64,000 nucleotides of DNA from JABMQB01 sp963678235 (GTDB lineage Bacteria; Bacteroidota; Bacteroidia; Bacteroidales; Prolixibacteraceae): assembly GCA_963678235.1 (NCBI GenBank), contig OY782766.1:806001-870000 (forward strand), read 5' to 3'. Made by a program: the position numbers and the translations under genes. Shown one piece after another: positions 42,892-52,553 of this stretch. How positions within the stretch are numbered: position 1 is the first letter of the stretch; the number at the start of each line of letters is the position of its first letter. The notes under the pieces were generated by a model that was not told the DNA's origin, made no database searches, and saw nothing but the letters and a program-made list of their open reading frames with translations.

Positions 42892-44004
42892 TTATTTCTG
42901 TAGGGTTATTACTTGTTCAAATAGTTCTGAATACTGTTTTGAGATATTTCTCCACGTGTAATTCTCGGAAGCGATGGAATGCATTATTTTTTTGTTCTTT
43001 TCGGCATCTTCTTCCGAAAATTTATCCAATACGTTTACCAACGAATCTACACTGTCAAAAAAAAGTGCCTGGTTTTGTGTTGTTTCGCGATTTGTTGGCA
43101 CATCGTATGAAATAATTGGTTGCCCAATGCTCATTGCTTCAACCAGTGAAGGGGCAGTTCCACAGCGCGAATGCGAATGGATATAAACAAATGCACCACC
43201 GCGCACATAATTGAATTCATCTTTATTGTAAATGTTATCCAGAACAATAATGTTTTTATGTCCCTGGTACTTTTGTTTCAACTTTTTACCATATTCGGAA
43301 ACGCTCCAATTCGACAATAATACCAACTTGTAACCCTCAAATTTTTCAAAGGCCTCCAATACCAAATGAAGGTTATTATCGACTTGTGCACGTGAAATGC
43401 TGATGGCATATTTTTCGTTTAAAAACGGGTATTTGGCTGCATAACCATTCACCGATGTTGTAGTGCTAATTGCGTGATCGCCGCCATAACGAATAACCAC
43501 AGAATCGGCACCAAAATTCTCCTTAAGGCTTTGTTGGTAGAGCTGGTTGTCCACAACATTAACATCAGAAAAACGGGACGCAATTTTATGGTTAAATTTT
43601 GCCCACAATTGTTTAACCCTGTTTAATTTTTCGCGTTCCCATTCGTTTAAACCGCCATGATTTACAATCACTTTAGCACCCGCAAGCTTTTTTAAAGGAG
43701 TCATAAATCCTGAACCCACAGGACTTAAATATAAAATAACATCTGCTTTAAATATGGCATAGATATAGGTAAACAAATCGTAGAAAATGCCTTTAAAACC
43801 ACTGGCATGGATTGGTACATATTTAAGCTTCGCCCCAAAATAATACTTCTCTTTAAGCGGATATTTTTTCGAAGTGCAATAAACCGTTATGTCGTATTCT
43901 TCGCCAATGTTTTGACATAAAAAGTCGGCAAATGTTTCCAATCCTCCATATTTGGCAGGTACGCCATGAATACCAATAATATGTATTTTTATTTTTCGGT
44001 TCAT
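42892..44004 (-). CDS. Glycosyltransferase family 4 (DUF1972-type)
   Basis: 370 residues. The N-terminus HIIGIHGVPAKYGGLETFADF is the DUF1972 signature of rhamnosyl- and related GT4 transferases. The C-terminal half has the EX7E-type motif in APSLVEAMSIGQPIISYD. It adds one sugar to the lipid-linked repeat unit in the cytoplasm; donor and linkage unknown. Last glycosyltransferase before the priming enzyme gene. Confidence 0.9.
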   Translation of the reverse strand: MNRKIKIHIIGIHGVPAKYGGLETFADFLCQNIGEEYDITVYCTSKKYPLKEKYYFGAKLKYVPIHASGFKGIFYDLFTYIYAIFKADVILYLSPVGSGFMTPLKKLAGAKVIVNHGGLNEWEREKLNRVKQLWAKFNHKIASRFSDVNVVDNQLYQQSLKENFGADSVVIRYGGDHAISTTTSVNGYAAKYPFLNEKYAISISRAQVDNNLHLVLEAFEKFEGYKLVLLSNWSVSEYGKKLKQKYQGHKNIIVLDNIYNKDEFNYVRGGAFVYIHSHSRCGTAPSLVEAMSIGQPIISYDVPTNRETTQNQALFFDSVDSLVNVLDKFSEEDAEKNKKIMHSIASENYTWRNISKQYSELFEQVITLQK

Positions 44005-44030
44005 TTATTTAATGTCAGGATTTCGGGAAT

Positions 44031-45224
44031 TTAATTCAATTGAGCCGTTTGGTAAAGTTTGATAAGCTCTTGATAATAAGCATGCCCGGAATAGTTTTTA
44101 GTTGCAATATTGGCGATATTGGTATAATCCCAATCGGTTTTGTCCATCATTTGCACTATTTTATTTTTCAACTCTTCTTTATTTGCTGCCTGAAACAACA
44201 TTCCATTTTCATTTTCGCGGATAAGTTCTGGTATTCCTCCAATTTGCGCCCCCAGTACGGGTGTGCCAAGTGTGTGGGCTTCAATAACACTTAACGGATT
44301 ATTTTCATAACACTCAGTCGGGATAAGCATAAACTTCGCTTTCATAAGTATTGGCTGAATCGTCTCCCAGGTGCAATGCCCCATAAATTCTATGTTGTCA
44401 GCACTGTATTTTTCACGCATAATCTTACTTAAAGGGCCATCGCCAATTACTTTCAACCGATAGTTTAGGGTGGTTGCAACTTGCAACAAGGTTTCCATCC
44501 CTTTTTCTTGCGACAAACGCCCCAAATACACATAATAATCTTCCCTTTCATGAATAGGAGTGATTTTTTCTGCCTTGGTGAAATTGCTCAAATGAACCAT
44601 TTTTGATGCATCGAAACCTGCCGATTGCATTTTGTTTTTCAAGAATTTGGAAGGGCATATAAATTTGCTTGTGTAGTTTTCCAATTTCTCACGCGACCAA
44701 ACCTGCGCTTCTGTATAACCTAAAATGCTAGCGAAAACATTGTTTTTAATACACCTGTGTTTTACCACGCTCAATTTATTGCTTAAACAATCTTCGCAAA
44801 TTTCGCCATTCCTTAAAAAGCTGTATGCAGGGCAAATCAATTTAAAATCGTGCAATGTCCAAAAAACAGGAATGCCATTTTTATGCGCCAATTCTGCCAA
44901 TAACGGAGAAAGCTGTGTGTGAATATTGTTTAAATGAACCACATCGGGTTTAAAATCTTGAATAAGTTGTAGCCATGATTTTTTTACTTCTGCAGAATAG
45001 ATAGGGCGGATAATTTTTTCCAATAGGTTTTTATTCGTCGCTTCGCCATATTCTACATTTGATGGCCAATAAATATCAAATTCCGAATTGAAATTTTTAG
45101 GATGCTGCATGCTAAATATAGCAACTTTATGCCCGTTCTTCTCCAATAAGTCTTTCAATGCTATGGTATAAACGCAATCGCCACCACGTGCGTAAAAATA
45201 TTTATTTGCAAGCAAAATCCTCAT
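44031..45224 (-). CDS. Glycosyltransferase family 4
   Basis: 397 residues, GT-B fold. N-terminal GGDCVYTIALKDLLEKNGH and LHNIHTQLSPLL; C-terminal YLGRLSQEKGMETLL and NPLSVIEAHTLGTPVLGAQIGG with the nucleotide-binding EX7E glutamates. A Cys-containing insert (ICPAYSFLRNGEICEDC) is common in this GT4 group. Repeat-unit assembly in the cytoplasm; donor unknown. 26 bp to the next gene. Confidence 0.92.
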   Translation of the reverse strand: MRILLANKYFYARGGDCVYTIALKDLLEKNGHKVAIFSMQHPKNFNSEFDIYWPSNVEYGEATNKNLLEKIIRPIYSAEVKKSWLQLIQDFKPDVVHLNNIHTQLSPLLAELAHKNGIPVFWTLHDFKLICPAYSFLRNGEICEDCLSNKLSVVKHRCIKNNVFASILGYTEAQVWSREKLENYTSKFICPSKFLKNKMQSAGFDASKMVHLSNFTKAEKITPIHEREDYYVYLGRLSQEKGMETLLQVATTLNYRLKVIGDGPLSKIMREKYSADNIEFMGHCTWETIQPILMKAKFMLIPTECYENNPLSVIEAHTLGTPVLGAQIGGIPELIRENENGMLFQAANKEELKNKIVQMMDKTDWDYTNIANIATKNYSGHAYYQELIKLYQTAQLN

Positions 45225-45234
45225 TTGGCTTCCT

Positions 45235-46368
45235 TTATGCTTTTGGTATAACTTTTATTCTTTTGAAGAAATCCATGAGCAAAACAGCATGTTTTTGATT
45301 GTCAAAATGCTGCCATGCAACTTTTTCGGCTTCATTGGCAATTTCTTTCATGATATTTTTATGGTCGATGGTGTATTGAAATGCTGCTGCCAGTTCCTCA
45401 ACTGATTCAGGCTTAAACAAAAGGGCATTCTTTTTATCCGTCAAAAATTCGCGAACACTTGACAATGCAGATGCTATAATTATTTTTCCGGTTGCAAGGT
45501 ACTCGCCAAGTTTAAACGGGAACCCGGATATGGAATAAATATCGTCCACACGGTTCATTATCAAGGCATCGGCGCCCCAAAGTTCCTGTAAGTACTCATT
45601 GTATGGTAAATAGCCTTTAAAATGGATGTTTTTATGCGCCAACGAATCAAGTATTAACTGTTTCACAATACGTTCGTCAGCAATATCAACCGCTTTCCCT
45701 GTTAATATCAGCTGGGCTTTTTTATTGATCCGGTATATTTTTTCGAATGCTTTTATAATGATCTCAATGCCATCTTTAGGCGCAAATGTTCCCCCATAAA
45801 AGAATTTATGAATCGATGGATCGTTATTAATCACCTTGGGTTTCCTGGATTTTATGTTTTCAATATCGGTGGATATTGGCAAATACAAAAGAGGGTAATT
45901 ATCGTTGGTCAGTTGCTTAATTCGTTGTTCAAGGAGATTGCTGATAACAATTGAACCACTTGACAACCAATGGATAAATCGCACAAACAACAACGAAGCT
46001 TTTATGTTTACATTTCCTTTGAAGGTATATGTTTTTACCTGGTAACGAAGGTCTTCAGTAATATGGAAAATAACTTTGAACCCGAAAAGCACAAAAAGAA
46101 AGATTATAAGAATATTCTTTAAGTTCGGATAGCCATAAACAAATAATAGTTTGCCCTTTTCTTGTATTGTTTGCGATAAGTAGGTACGTATACCAATCGG
46201 CTCATGCTTTTTTGCGGAGACTAAGTCAATACATTCCATTTTTCCTTCCCTAAGGTTATAAATGGAAGCACCATGCCCTTTTTGCAATGGATGGAACATG
46301 TTTCTCACATGCTGCGTTTCAGCCATGCCCTGAACCAAGTCAACGCTTATAACGGCAATGTTTATCAT
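45235..46368 (-). CDS. Glycosyltransferase family 4
   Basis: 377 residues, GT-B fold with a membrane-associated hydrophobic stretch (NILIIFLFVLFGFKVIFHI, about 86-104). GGTFAPKDGIEIIIKAFEKI and FPFKLGEYLATGKIIIAS are donor-site elements. Overlaps the preceding glycosyltransferase gene by 4 bp (ATGA type), so translation is coupled. Donor and acceptor unknown. Confidence 0.88.
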   Translation of the reverse strand: MINIAVISVDLVQGMAETQHVRNMFHPLQKGHGASIYNLREGKMECIDLVSAKKHEPIGIRTYLSQTIQEKGKLLFVYGYPNLKNILIIFLFVLFGFKVIFHITEDLRYQVKTYTFKGNVNIKASLLFVRFIHWLSSGSIVISNLLEQRIKQLTNDNYPLLYLPISTDIENIKSRKPKVINNDPSIHKFFYGGTFAPKDGIEIIIKAFEKIYRINKKAQLILTGKAVDIADERIVKQLILDSLAHKNIHFKGYLPYNEYLQELWGADALIMNRVDDIYSISGFPFKLGEYLATGKIIIASALSSVREFLTDKKNALLFKPESVEELAAAFQYTIDHKNIMKEIANEAEKVAWQHFDNQKHAVLLMDFFKRIKVIPKA

Positions 46369-47516
46369 GCCTTTAAATTGTTTATGAGTACCATTGTTTT
46401 ATCCGCAATTTTATCCCAATTAAGGTTTTCCGATGTTTGCTTTGATTGCCGTATATTTTCGGAAAGTTCATTCAGGATTGAATTATTCCTACAAAGATTA
46501 ATCATGTGCCGTGCAATTTCTTTTGCATTTGTAACCTGCACAACATAGCCTGTTTTAGTATTTTCAACAACATCGGTAAACCCGGGAAGATCAGACACAA
46601 TAACCGGTTTGTCAAATACGAAAGTGGTTAGTGGAATACCGCTTTGCGATGCCGAAATGTAAGGGCAAACAACTGCCCTTGAACTGTTTATCAACTCTAC
46701 TAAATGTTTGTCAGTAATAAATTGGTTGATGACTTGAAAACGTTTGTCATTTTTAATTTCATCCAAAATATCATCGCTTCCCGTTCCTGCAATAATGCCT
46801 TGAATGTCGGGTATTTCTTTGGAGGCAAGTTTAATTGCTTCAACAAAATATTTTAATCCCTTGTAAGGATGGATATATCCATAGTTTAAAAATGTATTCT
46901 TAAGCTCATTTGTTTTGGGCGTATTGCCGTTTTGGAATATAGAATAGGAATCAAATGTACCCATTGGAATAACCGTTGTATTTTCAAATTCAGGGAAATA
47001 ATTCGAGAACCTTTCCCCTGTTATTTTGGAATGAAATATCAAAGGAATATTCTTTTTAACAAGTTCTTTTAAAATTGCCATGGGTTTTGTTTTGGCTTTC
47101 GAATGGTCATTGACCTCATGAATGGTATGAAAGCGGTATGATCCTTTAAACATCGAATGAATTTCCAACAAAATAGTGCGTTGTCCGATTACGTTAATTG
47201 CATCGTATTTTTTCGGTTTTAATATTTTCTTTAAATAAATCCGGTTCAGAAAATCAAGCTGTCCACGACCAAAAGGAACCACAGCCAGGTAAAAATCAAT
47301 GTTATCCGTGTTTAAATAATTAAAAATCAACTCCTTTTTATCTAACTTTTGCAATCCGTTTTTATTGGTTTTTTTCGCATCAAAACCTAAAGCCGAAATA
47401 CAAGTATTTCCTTTCGATGTAATGTAATAATAATCGACCTTGTGTTGCTTCGACAATGTTTTTGCCAGGGCAATGGTGCTTTCCGTAAAATCATATACAA
47501 AAAATGCAAGGTTCAT
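46365..47516 (-). CDS. Glycosyltransferase family 4
   Basis: 383 residues. Weak N-terminal half, clear GT4 C-terminal half: LNYGYIHPYKGLKYFVEAI, GIIAGTGSDD, ASQSGIPLTTFVFDKPVIVSD, and GFTDVVENTKTGYVV. Acts in repeat-unit assembly. Sits between the polymerase gene (41 bp) and another GT4 (4-bp overlap). Confidence 0.88.
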   Translation of the reverse strand: MNLAFFVYDFTESTIALAKTLSKQHKVDYYYITSKGNTCISALGFDAKKTNKNGLQKLDKKELIFNYLNTDNIDFYLAVVPFGRGQLDFLNRIYLKKILKPKKYDAINVIGQRTILLEIHSMFKGSYRFHTIHEVNDHSKAKTKPMAILKELVKKNIPLIFHSKITGERFSNYFPEFENTTVIPMGTFDSYSIFQNGNTPKTNELKNTFLNYGYIHPYKGLKYFVEAIKLASKEIPDIQGIIAGTGSDDILDEIKNDKRFQVINQFITDKHLVELINSSRAVVCPYISASQSGIPLTTFVFDKPVIVSDLPGFTDVVENTKTGYVVQVTNAKEIARHMINLCRNNSILNELSENIRQSKQTSENLNWDKIADKTMVLINNLKA

Positions 47517-47557
47517 GGTGGAGCAATAATTTGATTTCGAAGCAATTCTGTTTGGAA

Positions 47558-48814
47558 TTATTCGGATGCTGGTTTTAATTCTTCCGATGTCTGTTCCTCT
47601 TTTGCAATTTCTCTGACAACCTTTACAAAAAGGTCTTTAGTCTTGTTGCTCACGTAAATAGAATGGAATATATAAAGAACAAAAACCGTTGTAATCAAAT
47701 AATTCGCATTAAAAACAGTTGACGATGTAAGGCTGGTTAGCAATAAATACCACAAATAATATTTTACGTAGTAGTACTCTTTAGGTACATTGATTTTATA
47801 GCCGCGCACCCAAATTAAAAAATAAGCAATCAGCGGTAATATGCCAAACATGATGTACATTCCAATTAACCCAACATCGGTCAGGTAATAACCTTGTTTG
47901 TTGCCTAATCCGGTCACAAATTTACCATAGTCTGATTTTTCACCGTATGCAACACCGTTCCCTAAAATCTTATTGATAGGGCTGGGAGAAAAATCGGTTA
48001 AGAAATACGTTGCTGCCAATATGCGAATATTTTTTGCCCCTGTTTCAATAGTTTGTTCTTGCGTTTTCTTTAAGCCCTCCACGATTGGGTGGCGCAATGA
48101 AAACAATATTAAAACCAAGGCTACAAATGTGCCTAACACAACACCTTTCTTTACAAAGTCAATTCTTTTCGTAAAATGATAAGTAAATATAAATAAGATA
48201 GTTACAATAAGTTGCCGCGTAGCAATTAAAAATGGGAACAACAGCCCAAGAATAATTAAAGGCAACCATTTCCATTTACCCGTTTTGGCTTCTGTAAATT
48301 TGTTTAATGAAATAAAACTTGCAAGAACAAATATTCCACTTCCGGGAATAAATATCCTTGGTATACCTCTTTCTGTTTCGAATTCTTGTTTACCACCGAA
48401 CATCACATGATCGGCATTTGTTAGTTGAAAGAAATATACTGCAATGAAGATAAATCCATAAATAAGAACTATCTTTTCAATGCTTTGAACCGGTACTTTT
48501 GTTTTTGCCAAATAAAAGAAAAAGATCCATAAAAGGTAAGGGACTGTTGCTTTAACTGTGTCTGCAATTCCCTGGTTCCAAAAGAATTTCGCCATCACGC
48601 CTGAAATTATTACCGCCACAAACATTAATTGTATGGGCAAAACAAACCCCTTGCGTTTGGCAAGCATAAACGGAACTGAGATTGCTACTGCTGCAGCTAC
48701 CCCAAAAAATTGCAAATAGGCAGTAATCCCTTCGGGCAAAAACTGCGCTTCGAATAATTGCATGGAAACAATTACCAAAAGAAAGATTGCTATTTCCCTA
48801 AAATGTTTGATCAT
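47558..48814 (-). CDS. wzy: O-antigen/exopolysaccharide polymerase (Wzy-like)
   Basis: 418 residues, very hydrophobic, about 11-12 membrane segments with a large periplasmic loop in the second half (about 250-320, RHPIVEGLKKTQEQ ... GNGVAYGEKSDYG). Wzy proteins have little sequence conservation; the call rests on topology, size and position between glycosyltransferases and flippase. It would join repeat units in the periplasm. 3 bp from the upstream gene. Confidence 0.8.
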   Translation of the reverse strand: MIKHFREIAIFLLVIVSMQLFEAQFLPEGITAYLQFFGVAAAVAISVPFMLAKRKGFVLPIQLMFVAVIISGVMAKFFWNQGIADTVKATVPYLLWIFFFYLAKTKVPVQSIEKIVLIYGFIFIAVYFFQLTNADHVMFGGKQEFETERGIPRIFIPGSGIFVLASFISLNKFTEAKTGKWKWLPLIILGLLFPFLIATRQLIVTILFIFTYHFTKRIDFVKKGVVLGTFVALVLILFSLRHPIVEGLKKTQEQTIETGAKNIRILAATYFLTDFSPSPINKILGNGVAYGEKSDYGKFVTGLGNKQGYYLTDVGLIGMYIMFGILPLIAYFLIWVRGYKINVPKEYYYVKYYLWYLLLTSLTSSTVFNANYLITTVFVLYIFHSIYVSNKTKDLFVKVVREIAKEEQTSEELKPASE

Positions 48815-48817
48815 ATT

Positions 48818-49801
48818 TTACGCCGATGCCATTTGAAGGTAAAGCCTTATTTTTGAACCAATCCGTGCTTTCGTTTTATAAAACAGCACTTTGTTGGCAT
48901 CACGAAGACTATTTGATTTAACATCGAATAATTGATGAAACTGCTCTAAATACCCATAAATTTCGGCATATTTAAACGTTTGTGTGTAAAGTACCAATTG
49001 CATTAAAAAACGATTATGGAATATCTGATGCAGTTGTTCCTTATCGATTCCATCCACTTCTGGCTGGTCTTTTACCCATTCGAAAAAAGCAAGATTTGCG
49101 CTGATTTTTCGCAGTGCAATATTCTTATCTGCCTTATTCTCGGAGATGTTTATTTTACTTTTCCGCCAACTAATTTCACAATTGTGTATGGACTTTATTC
49201 CTTTAGAATTACCAATTTTAATCCATGTTGCATCATCTGCATACCAGGCTAAATCAAAATTCTGGAAACGCCCTTTTTCAATAAATGTTTTTTTATTAAA
49301 AATATATTCCACAATAAATGAATTTAATTCGCCCGACATACGTTTCCTGAAAAACGATTTTGTGTTCAGTACATTGGGAAATGGAAATTCTTTTCGGATT
49401 AACTTTCCGTGTTCATCAATAATTTGAACATTAAAGTGAAACAAGTCGTTGGAATACCCATTTGATATTTCCTTATAAAATTCCTCCACACATTTTGGGT
49501 GCATTAAGTCATCATCGGAGAACAACCAGGCCCATTCTTCATCACCTGCCATATCTATACAGCGGTTCCAGTGGGCAACCAAATCCTTCTCGCCAAGGTT
49601 TTTTTCAAATCGTTTGTATACAATGTTTATTTGTGATTCGTATTTTTTTACAATAGAATACAAATCGGCTTTACTGGCATCATCGCCAATATACAGTGTA
49701 AAAGCTATACATGTTTGCTGGGCTATTGACGCAATGGTCGCATCAAAATAGTCGGGTTTAAAAGCCGGAATAACGATTGCTAAATTATTATTGTTTTTCA
49801 A
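48818..49801 (-). CDS. Glycosyltransferase family 2
   Basis: 327 residues. GT-A fold: LAIVIPAFKPDYFDATIASI, YIGDDASK, NLGEKDLVAHWN and the metal-binding FSDDDLMHP. It adds a sugar to the lipid-linked intermediate. The C-terminal half lacks membrane segments. Between the polymerase and flippase genes. Confidence 0.92.
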   Translation of the reverse strand: MKNNNNLAIVIPAFKPDYFDATIASIAQQTCIAFTLYIGDDASKADLYSIVKKYESQINIVYKRFEKNLGEKDLVAHWNRCIDMAGDEEWAWLFSDDDLMHPKCVEEFYKEISNGYSNDLFHFNVQIIDEHGKLIRKEFPFPNVLNTKSFFRKRMSGELNSFIVEYIFNKKTFIEKGRFQNFDLAWYADDATWIKIGNSKGIKSIHNCEISWRKSKINISENKADKNIALRKISANLAFFEWVKDQPEVDGIDKEQLHQIFHNRFLMQLVLYTQTFKYAEIYGYLEQFHQLFDVKSNSLRDANKVLFYKTKARIGSKIRLYLQMASA

Positions 49802-49811
49802 AACGTGAATT

Positions 49812-51350
49812 TTATTGTCTGATTTTGTGTAAAATTAGATTACGCAAATGGGTAACTTCTTCCTTTTTAATAACCACAAAAAGGCTATAAACAAAAAACG
49901 CAATTGCGAATATTGTTGATTTAATAAGTATCACAACTACCAAAGAATACTCTTTGTTTATTGCAAAACCAACAAAATAATAGACTAGTGCAGCTATTGT
50001 TGCTCCCCCAATAAGTGACGGGAGAAACGAATTGAAAAATATTCGTCTACCATTCAACTTCAATATGCGGGGAATGTAATAAACATAGCTAAATGACACT
50101 TGGATTAATATATATATTAAGTAGGCAATTACCGCAGCTCCCACACTTAATTTTGGTGCAAGAAATGCCGTTAATACCAACGATACAATACATGCCACGG
50201 CAGATGAATAAACCAAAGGTTTTATTTTTCCGACCGATAATATTAAACTGGAAACTGGTGTATTATGCATAGAAAATAAGGTTATTAACCAAATGATTAA
50301 CCAAACCGACAAATGCGTAAATTCCTTGCCTACATATAATTCCAATAACTCATTGGCATTTATTACCAATCCAAAAATTACGAGGCTCAGGAATATGGTC
50401 ACATACTTGGTTCCGCCATAAATGATTTGTTCTATCCTTTTTTGGTCGGACAAAGCATAACTTTTTGCTGAAACAGGCAATAAGACCTGAAGAAACACCC
50501 CGCCAAATGCAATTATAAGCATTGAAATGGTTTCGATGATCCGATATTCAGTTACAATTCCGACACCCTGGGTACCAAATGCCCCTAATAATATCGGGCG
50601 CAAATTATTTGCCGAAAACTGAAATATGCCCATTGCAAAAATTGAAAGGCTATACCCAATTATGGTACTGAAAATGGCTTTATCCCATTTAGGCAGTAAA
50701 AGCTGCGAAACCGGGATGCCTGTTTTTCTTAGCCTGAATATATTTAATGGAATAACCATCAGAAAACCTAAGGTGTATATAAAAAAGTACTTCGGAATTG
50801 ATAATTGTAATTTCACTGCCAAATATGCTGTGCAAAGGTTAAGCAAGCTGGCAAGTATGGTTACCCGGTTGATCCACGCAATTTCATCAAAAGCTGTTAG
50901 CAATTGATTTACAACATATAAAAACCAATTTATAATTGCGCTTGCAGCCAGAATATACATCAACCACGAAAATACCAGCGCTTGTTCATGTTCCAGTTTA
51001 AAGATGCCTTGCGAAAAATAACCAAGCACAACAAAAACCAATGCATTTGCTAAACCAATAAAAGTGTAGAAAAACACACTTGATTGTGATGCCTTAACGA
51101 TATTTTGTGTTTCATCCTTGCTAGCCCATATTGATAAATAACGGATCAATCCGGTATTCATTCCAAGGTCAACAAGCCTCAGGTAAGCATTAAGTGAATA
51201 CGCCAAAGCTATTAGGCCATAGTCTAATTTACCATAGTAGCCAATCAACAATGGGATGGTAATAAATTGAATTCCTGCAGAAATAATTTTTGCCAGGATT
51301 CCCCAAACTGATCCGCTAAATATTGTATTAAATGAAGTACTTTTTAGCAT
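49812..51350 (-). CDS. wzx: Polysaccharide repeat-unit flippase (Wzx-like)
   Basis: 512 residues, 14 predicted membrane segments, MOP/RfbX type. The start FSGSVWGILAKIISAGIQFITIPLLIGYYG and LRLVDLGMNTGLIRYLS are typical. It moves the lipid-linked repeat unit to the periplasmic face for Wzy. Overlaps the FrhB-like gene by 7 bp, so the two are translationally coupled. Confidence 0.92.
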   Translation of the reverse strand: MLKSTSFNTIFSGSVWGILAKIISAGIQFITIPLLIGYYGKLDYGLIALAYSLNAYLRLVDLGMNTGLIRYLSIWASKDETQNIVKASQSSVFFYTFIGLANALVFVVLGYFSQGIFKLEHEQALVFSWLMYILAASAIINWFLYVVNQLLTAFDEIAWINRVTILASLLNLCTAYLAVKLQLSIPKYFFIYTLGFLMVIPLNIFRLRKTGIPVSQLLLPKWDKAIFSTIIGYSLSIFAMGIFQFSANNLRPILLGAFGTQGVGIVTEYRIIETISMLIIAFGGVFLQVLLPVSAKSYALSDQKRIEQIIYGGTKYVTIFLSLVIFGLVINANELLELYVGKEFTHLSVWLIIWLITLFSMHNTPVSSLILSVGKIKPLVYSSAVACIVSLVLTAFLAPKLSVGAAVIAYLIYILIQVSFSYVYYIPRILKLNGRRIFFNSFLPSLIGGATIAALVYYFVGFAINKEYSLVVVILIKSTIFAIAFFVYSLFVVIKKEEVTHLRNLILHKIRQ

Positions 51351-52549
51351 ATCTGCTTTTTTGTTCTTCGGTAAGTGCCTTTGAACTCACGATAAAGTGT
51401 TAATGGCGAATTTGATATAATGTTTGTGCAAAGGTTTAATCCCTTAAAATTCAAGGTTCTTTTATTTGCCAATTGATAGGCAAGAACCCTGGCTCCAGTA
51501 ACTTTCCTTCGATGGTATTGATATGGTTGCATTGATTTAAGTTTTAAGACTTCAAGAGGCTCCATATCAATAAAATTATCTTTATTACATTGTTCGAGAA
51601 TATCTTGAGCCTTCTCATTTCTGGCAATCATAAAACTCTTTCCGTTTTTTTCTTCAAAATCAGGATATCCATCAACTGTATCCCATGCATCGCCAACTGC
51701 AATATCGGCTTGCAGGCCGATTCCATCAGGACAGATCTTACACCTAAAATGAAGTTCTTTTCCCAATACTTTGCCCCATGAATCGTTATAGCTGGTTTTA
51801 AATGTTTTTCCTGATTTATCAGTGAACCTGAAAGATCCGGGCCATCCATTGCCCCGATAAGCCAAATCATGGATCTGGTTTTCAGCATTGTGCATGTCAA
51901 TTAGCTTTTCCGTTGCATTTATGGATGGAATTCCGGCGCAAAAAATTGCAATAGTTAATTTGATCTTTTCTTTATACTCTGGATATTCATTCAATAAATT
52001 GGTCAATGCGGAAATGTCGCAAGGTTTTCCAACAAAACAGAATGTTTCATCTGTTTGTGATAAAATCTCCAATATGTTGCCAAAAATATTTGCAGGGGCA
52101 TATCTTGAAGAGCTGCATCCGATAACTTCATCCCTGGACCGTGAAACTTTTAATTCGTTGTTTTTATAATTGTTCTTGTTACTACCAACTTGTAAAACAG
52201 CATTAACGATCCCTTTTTCAAGCATATAAATTGCCAATGCACTTACGATGCCACCTGACGAACCGGACTTTCTAATTTTGTAATCAGTTGATGAGCCAAC
52301 GTATAGTTGTTGAATATTTCCCCAAATTCGATTTGCGTTTCTTGCATTGTTATTCAGTATGTTTTTGCCAGGGCAAATCTTATCAACAAGGATTTCTTCA
52401 TCTACAGTTAATTGCCCCGGATGCAGAAAGCCATCAGCTAAAAGCTGCATTTTATTGGCAGGATTCTTAGAAATGCCTTCGCATAATCCGCAACCCATGC
52501 ACAATCCGTCCTTGTCCAACTTATTATTTAAAGACTTTACTTTGTTCAA
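51344..52549 (-). CDS. Coenzyme F420 hydrogenase/dehydrogenase beta-subunit-like (FrhB) protein
   Basis: 401 residues. An N-terminal CMGCGLCEG motif supplies part of a 4Fe-4S ferredoxin-type site, followed by the FrhB domain: RKSGSSGGIVSALAIYML, FVGKPCDISALTNLL and a cysteine pair in RCKICPDGIG, then ADIAVGDAW. In polysaccharide loci such proteins occur beside pyruvyl transferases, as here, but no reaction has been settled; a flavin/Fe-S redox step on a sugar or its substituent is plausible. 4 bp to the pyruvyl transferase gene. Confidence 0.88.
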   Translation of the reverse strand: MNKVKSLNNKLDKDGLCMGCGLCEGISKNPANKMQLLADGFLHPGQLTVDEEILVDKICPGKNILNNNARNANRIWGNIQQLYVGSSTDYKIRKSGSSGGIVSALAIYMLEKGIVNAVLQVGSNKNNYKNNELKVSRSRDEVIGCSSSRYAPANIFGNILEILSQTDETFCFVGKPCDISALTNLLNEYPEYKEKIKLTIAIFCAGIPSINATEKLIDMHNAENQIHDLAYRGNGWPGSFRFTDKSGKTFKTSYNDSWGKVLGKELHFRCKICPDGIGLQADIAVGDAWDTVDGYPDFEEKNGKSFMIARNEKAQDILEQCNKDNFIDMEPLEVLKLKSMQPYQYHRRKVTGARVLAYQLANKRTLNFKGLNLCTNIISNSPLTLYREFKGTYRRTKKQIC

Positions 52550-52553
52550 TTGA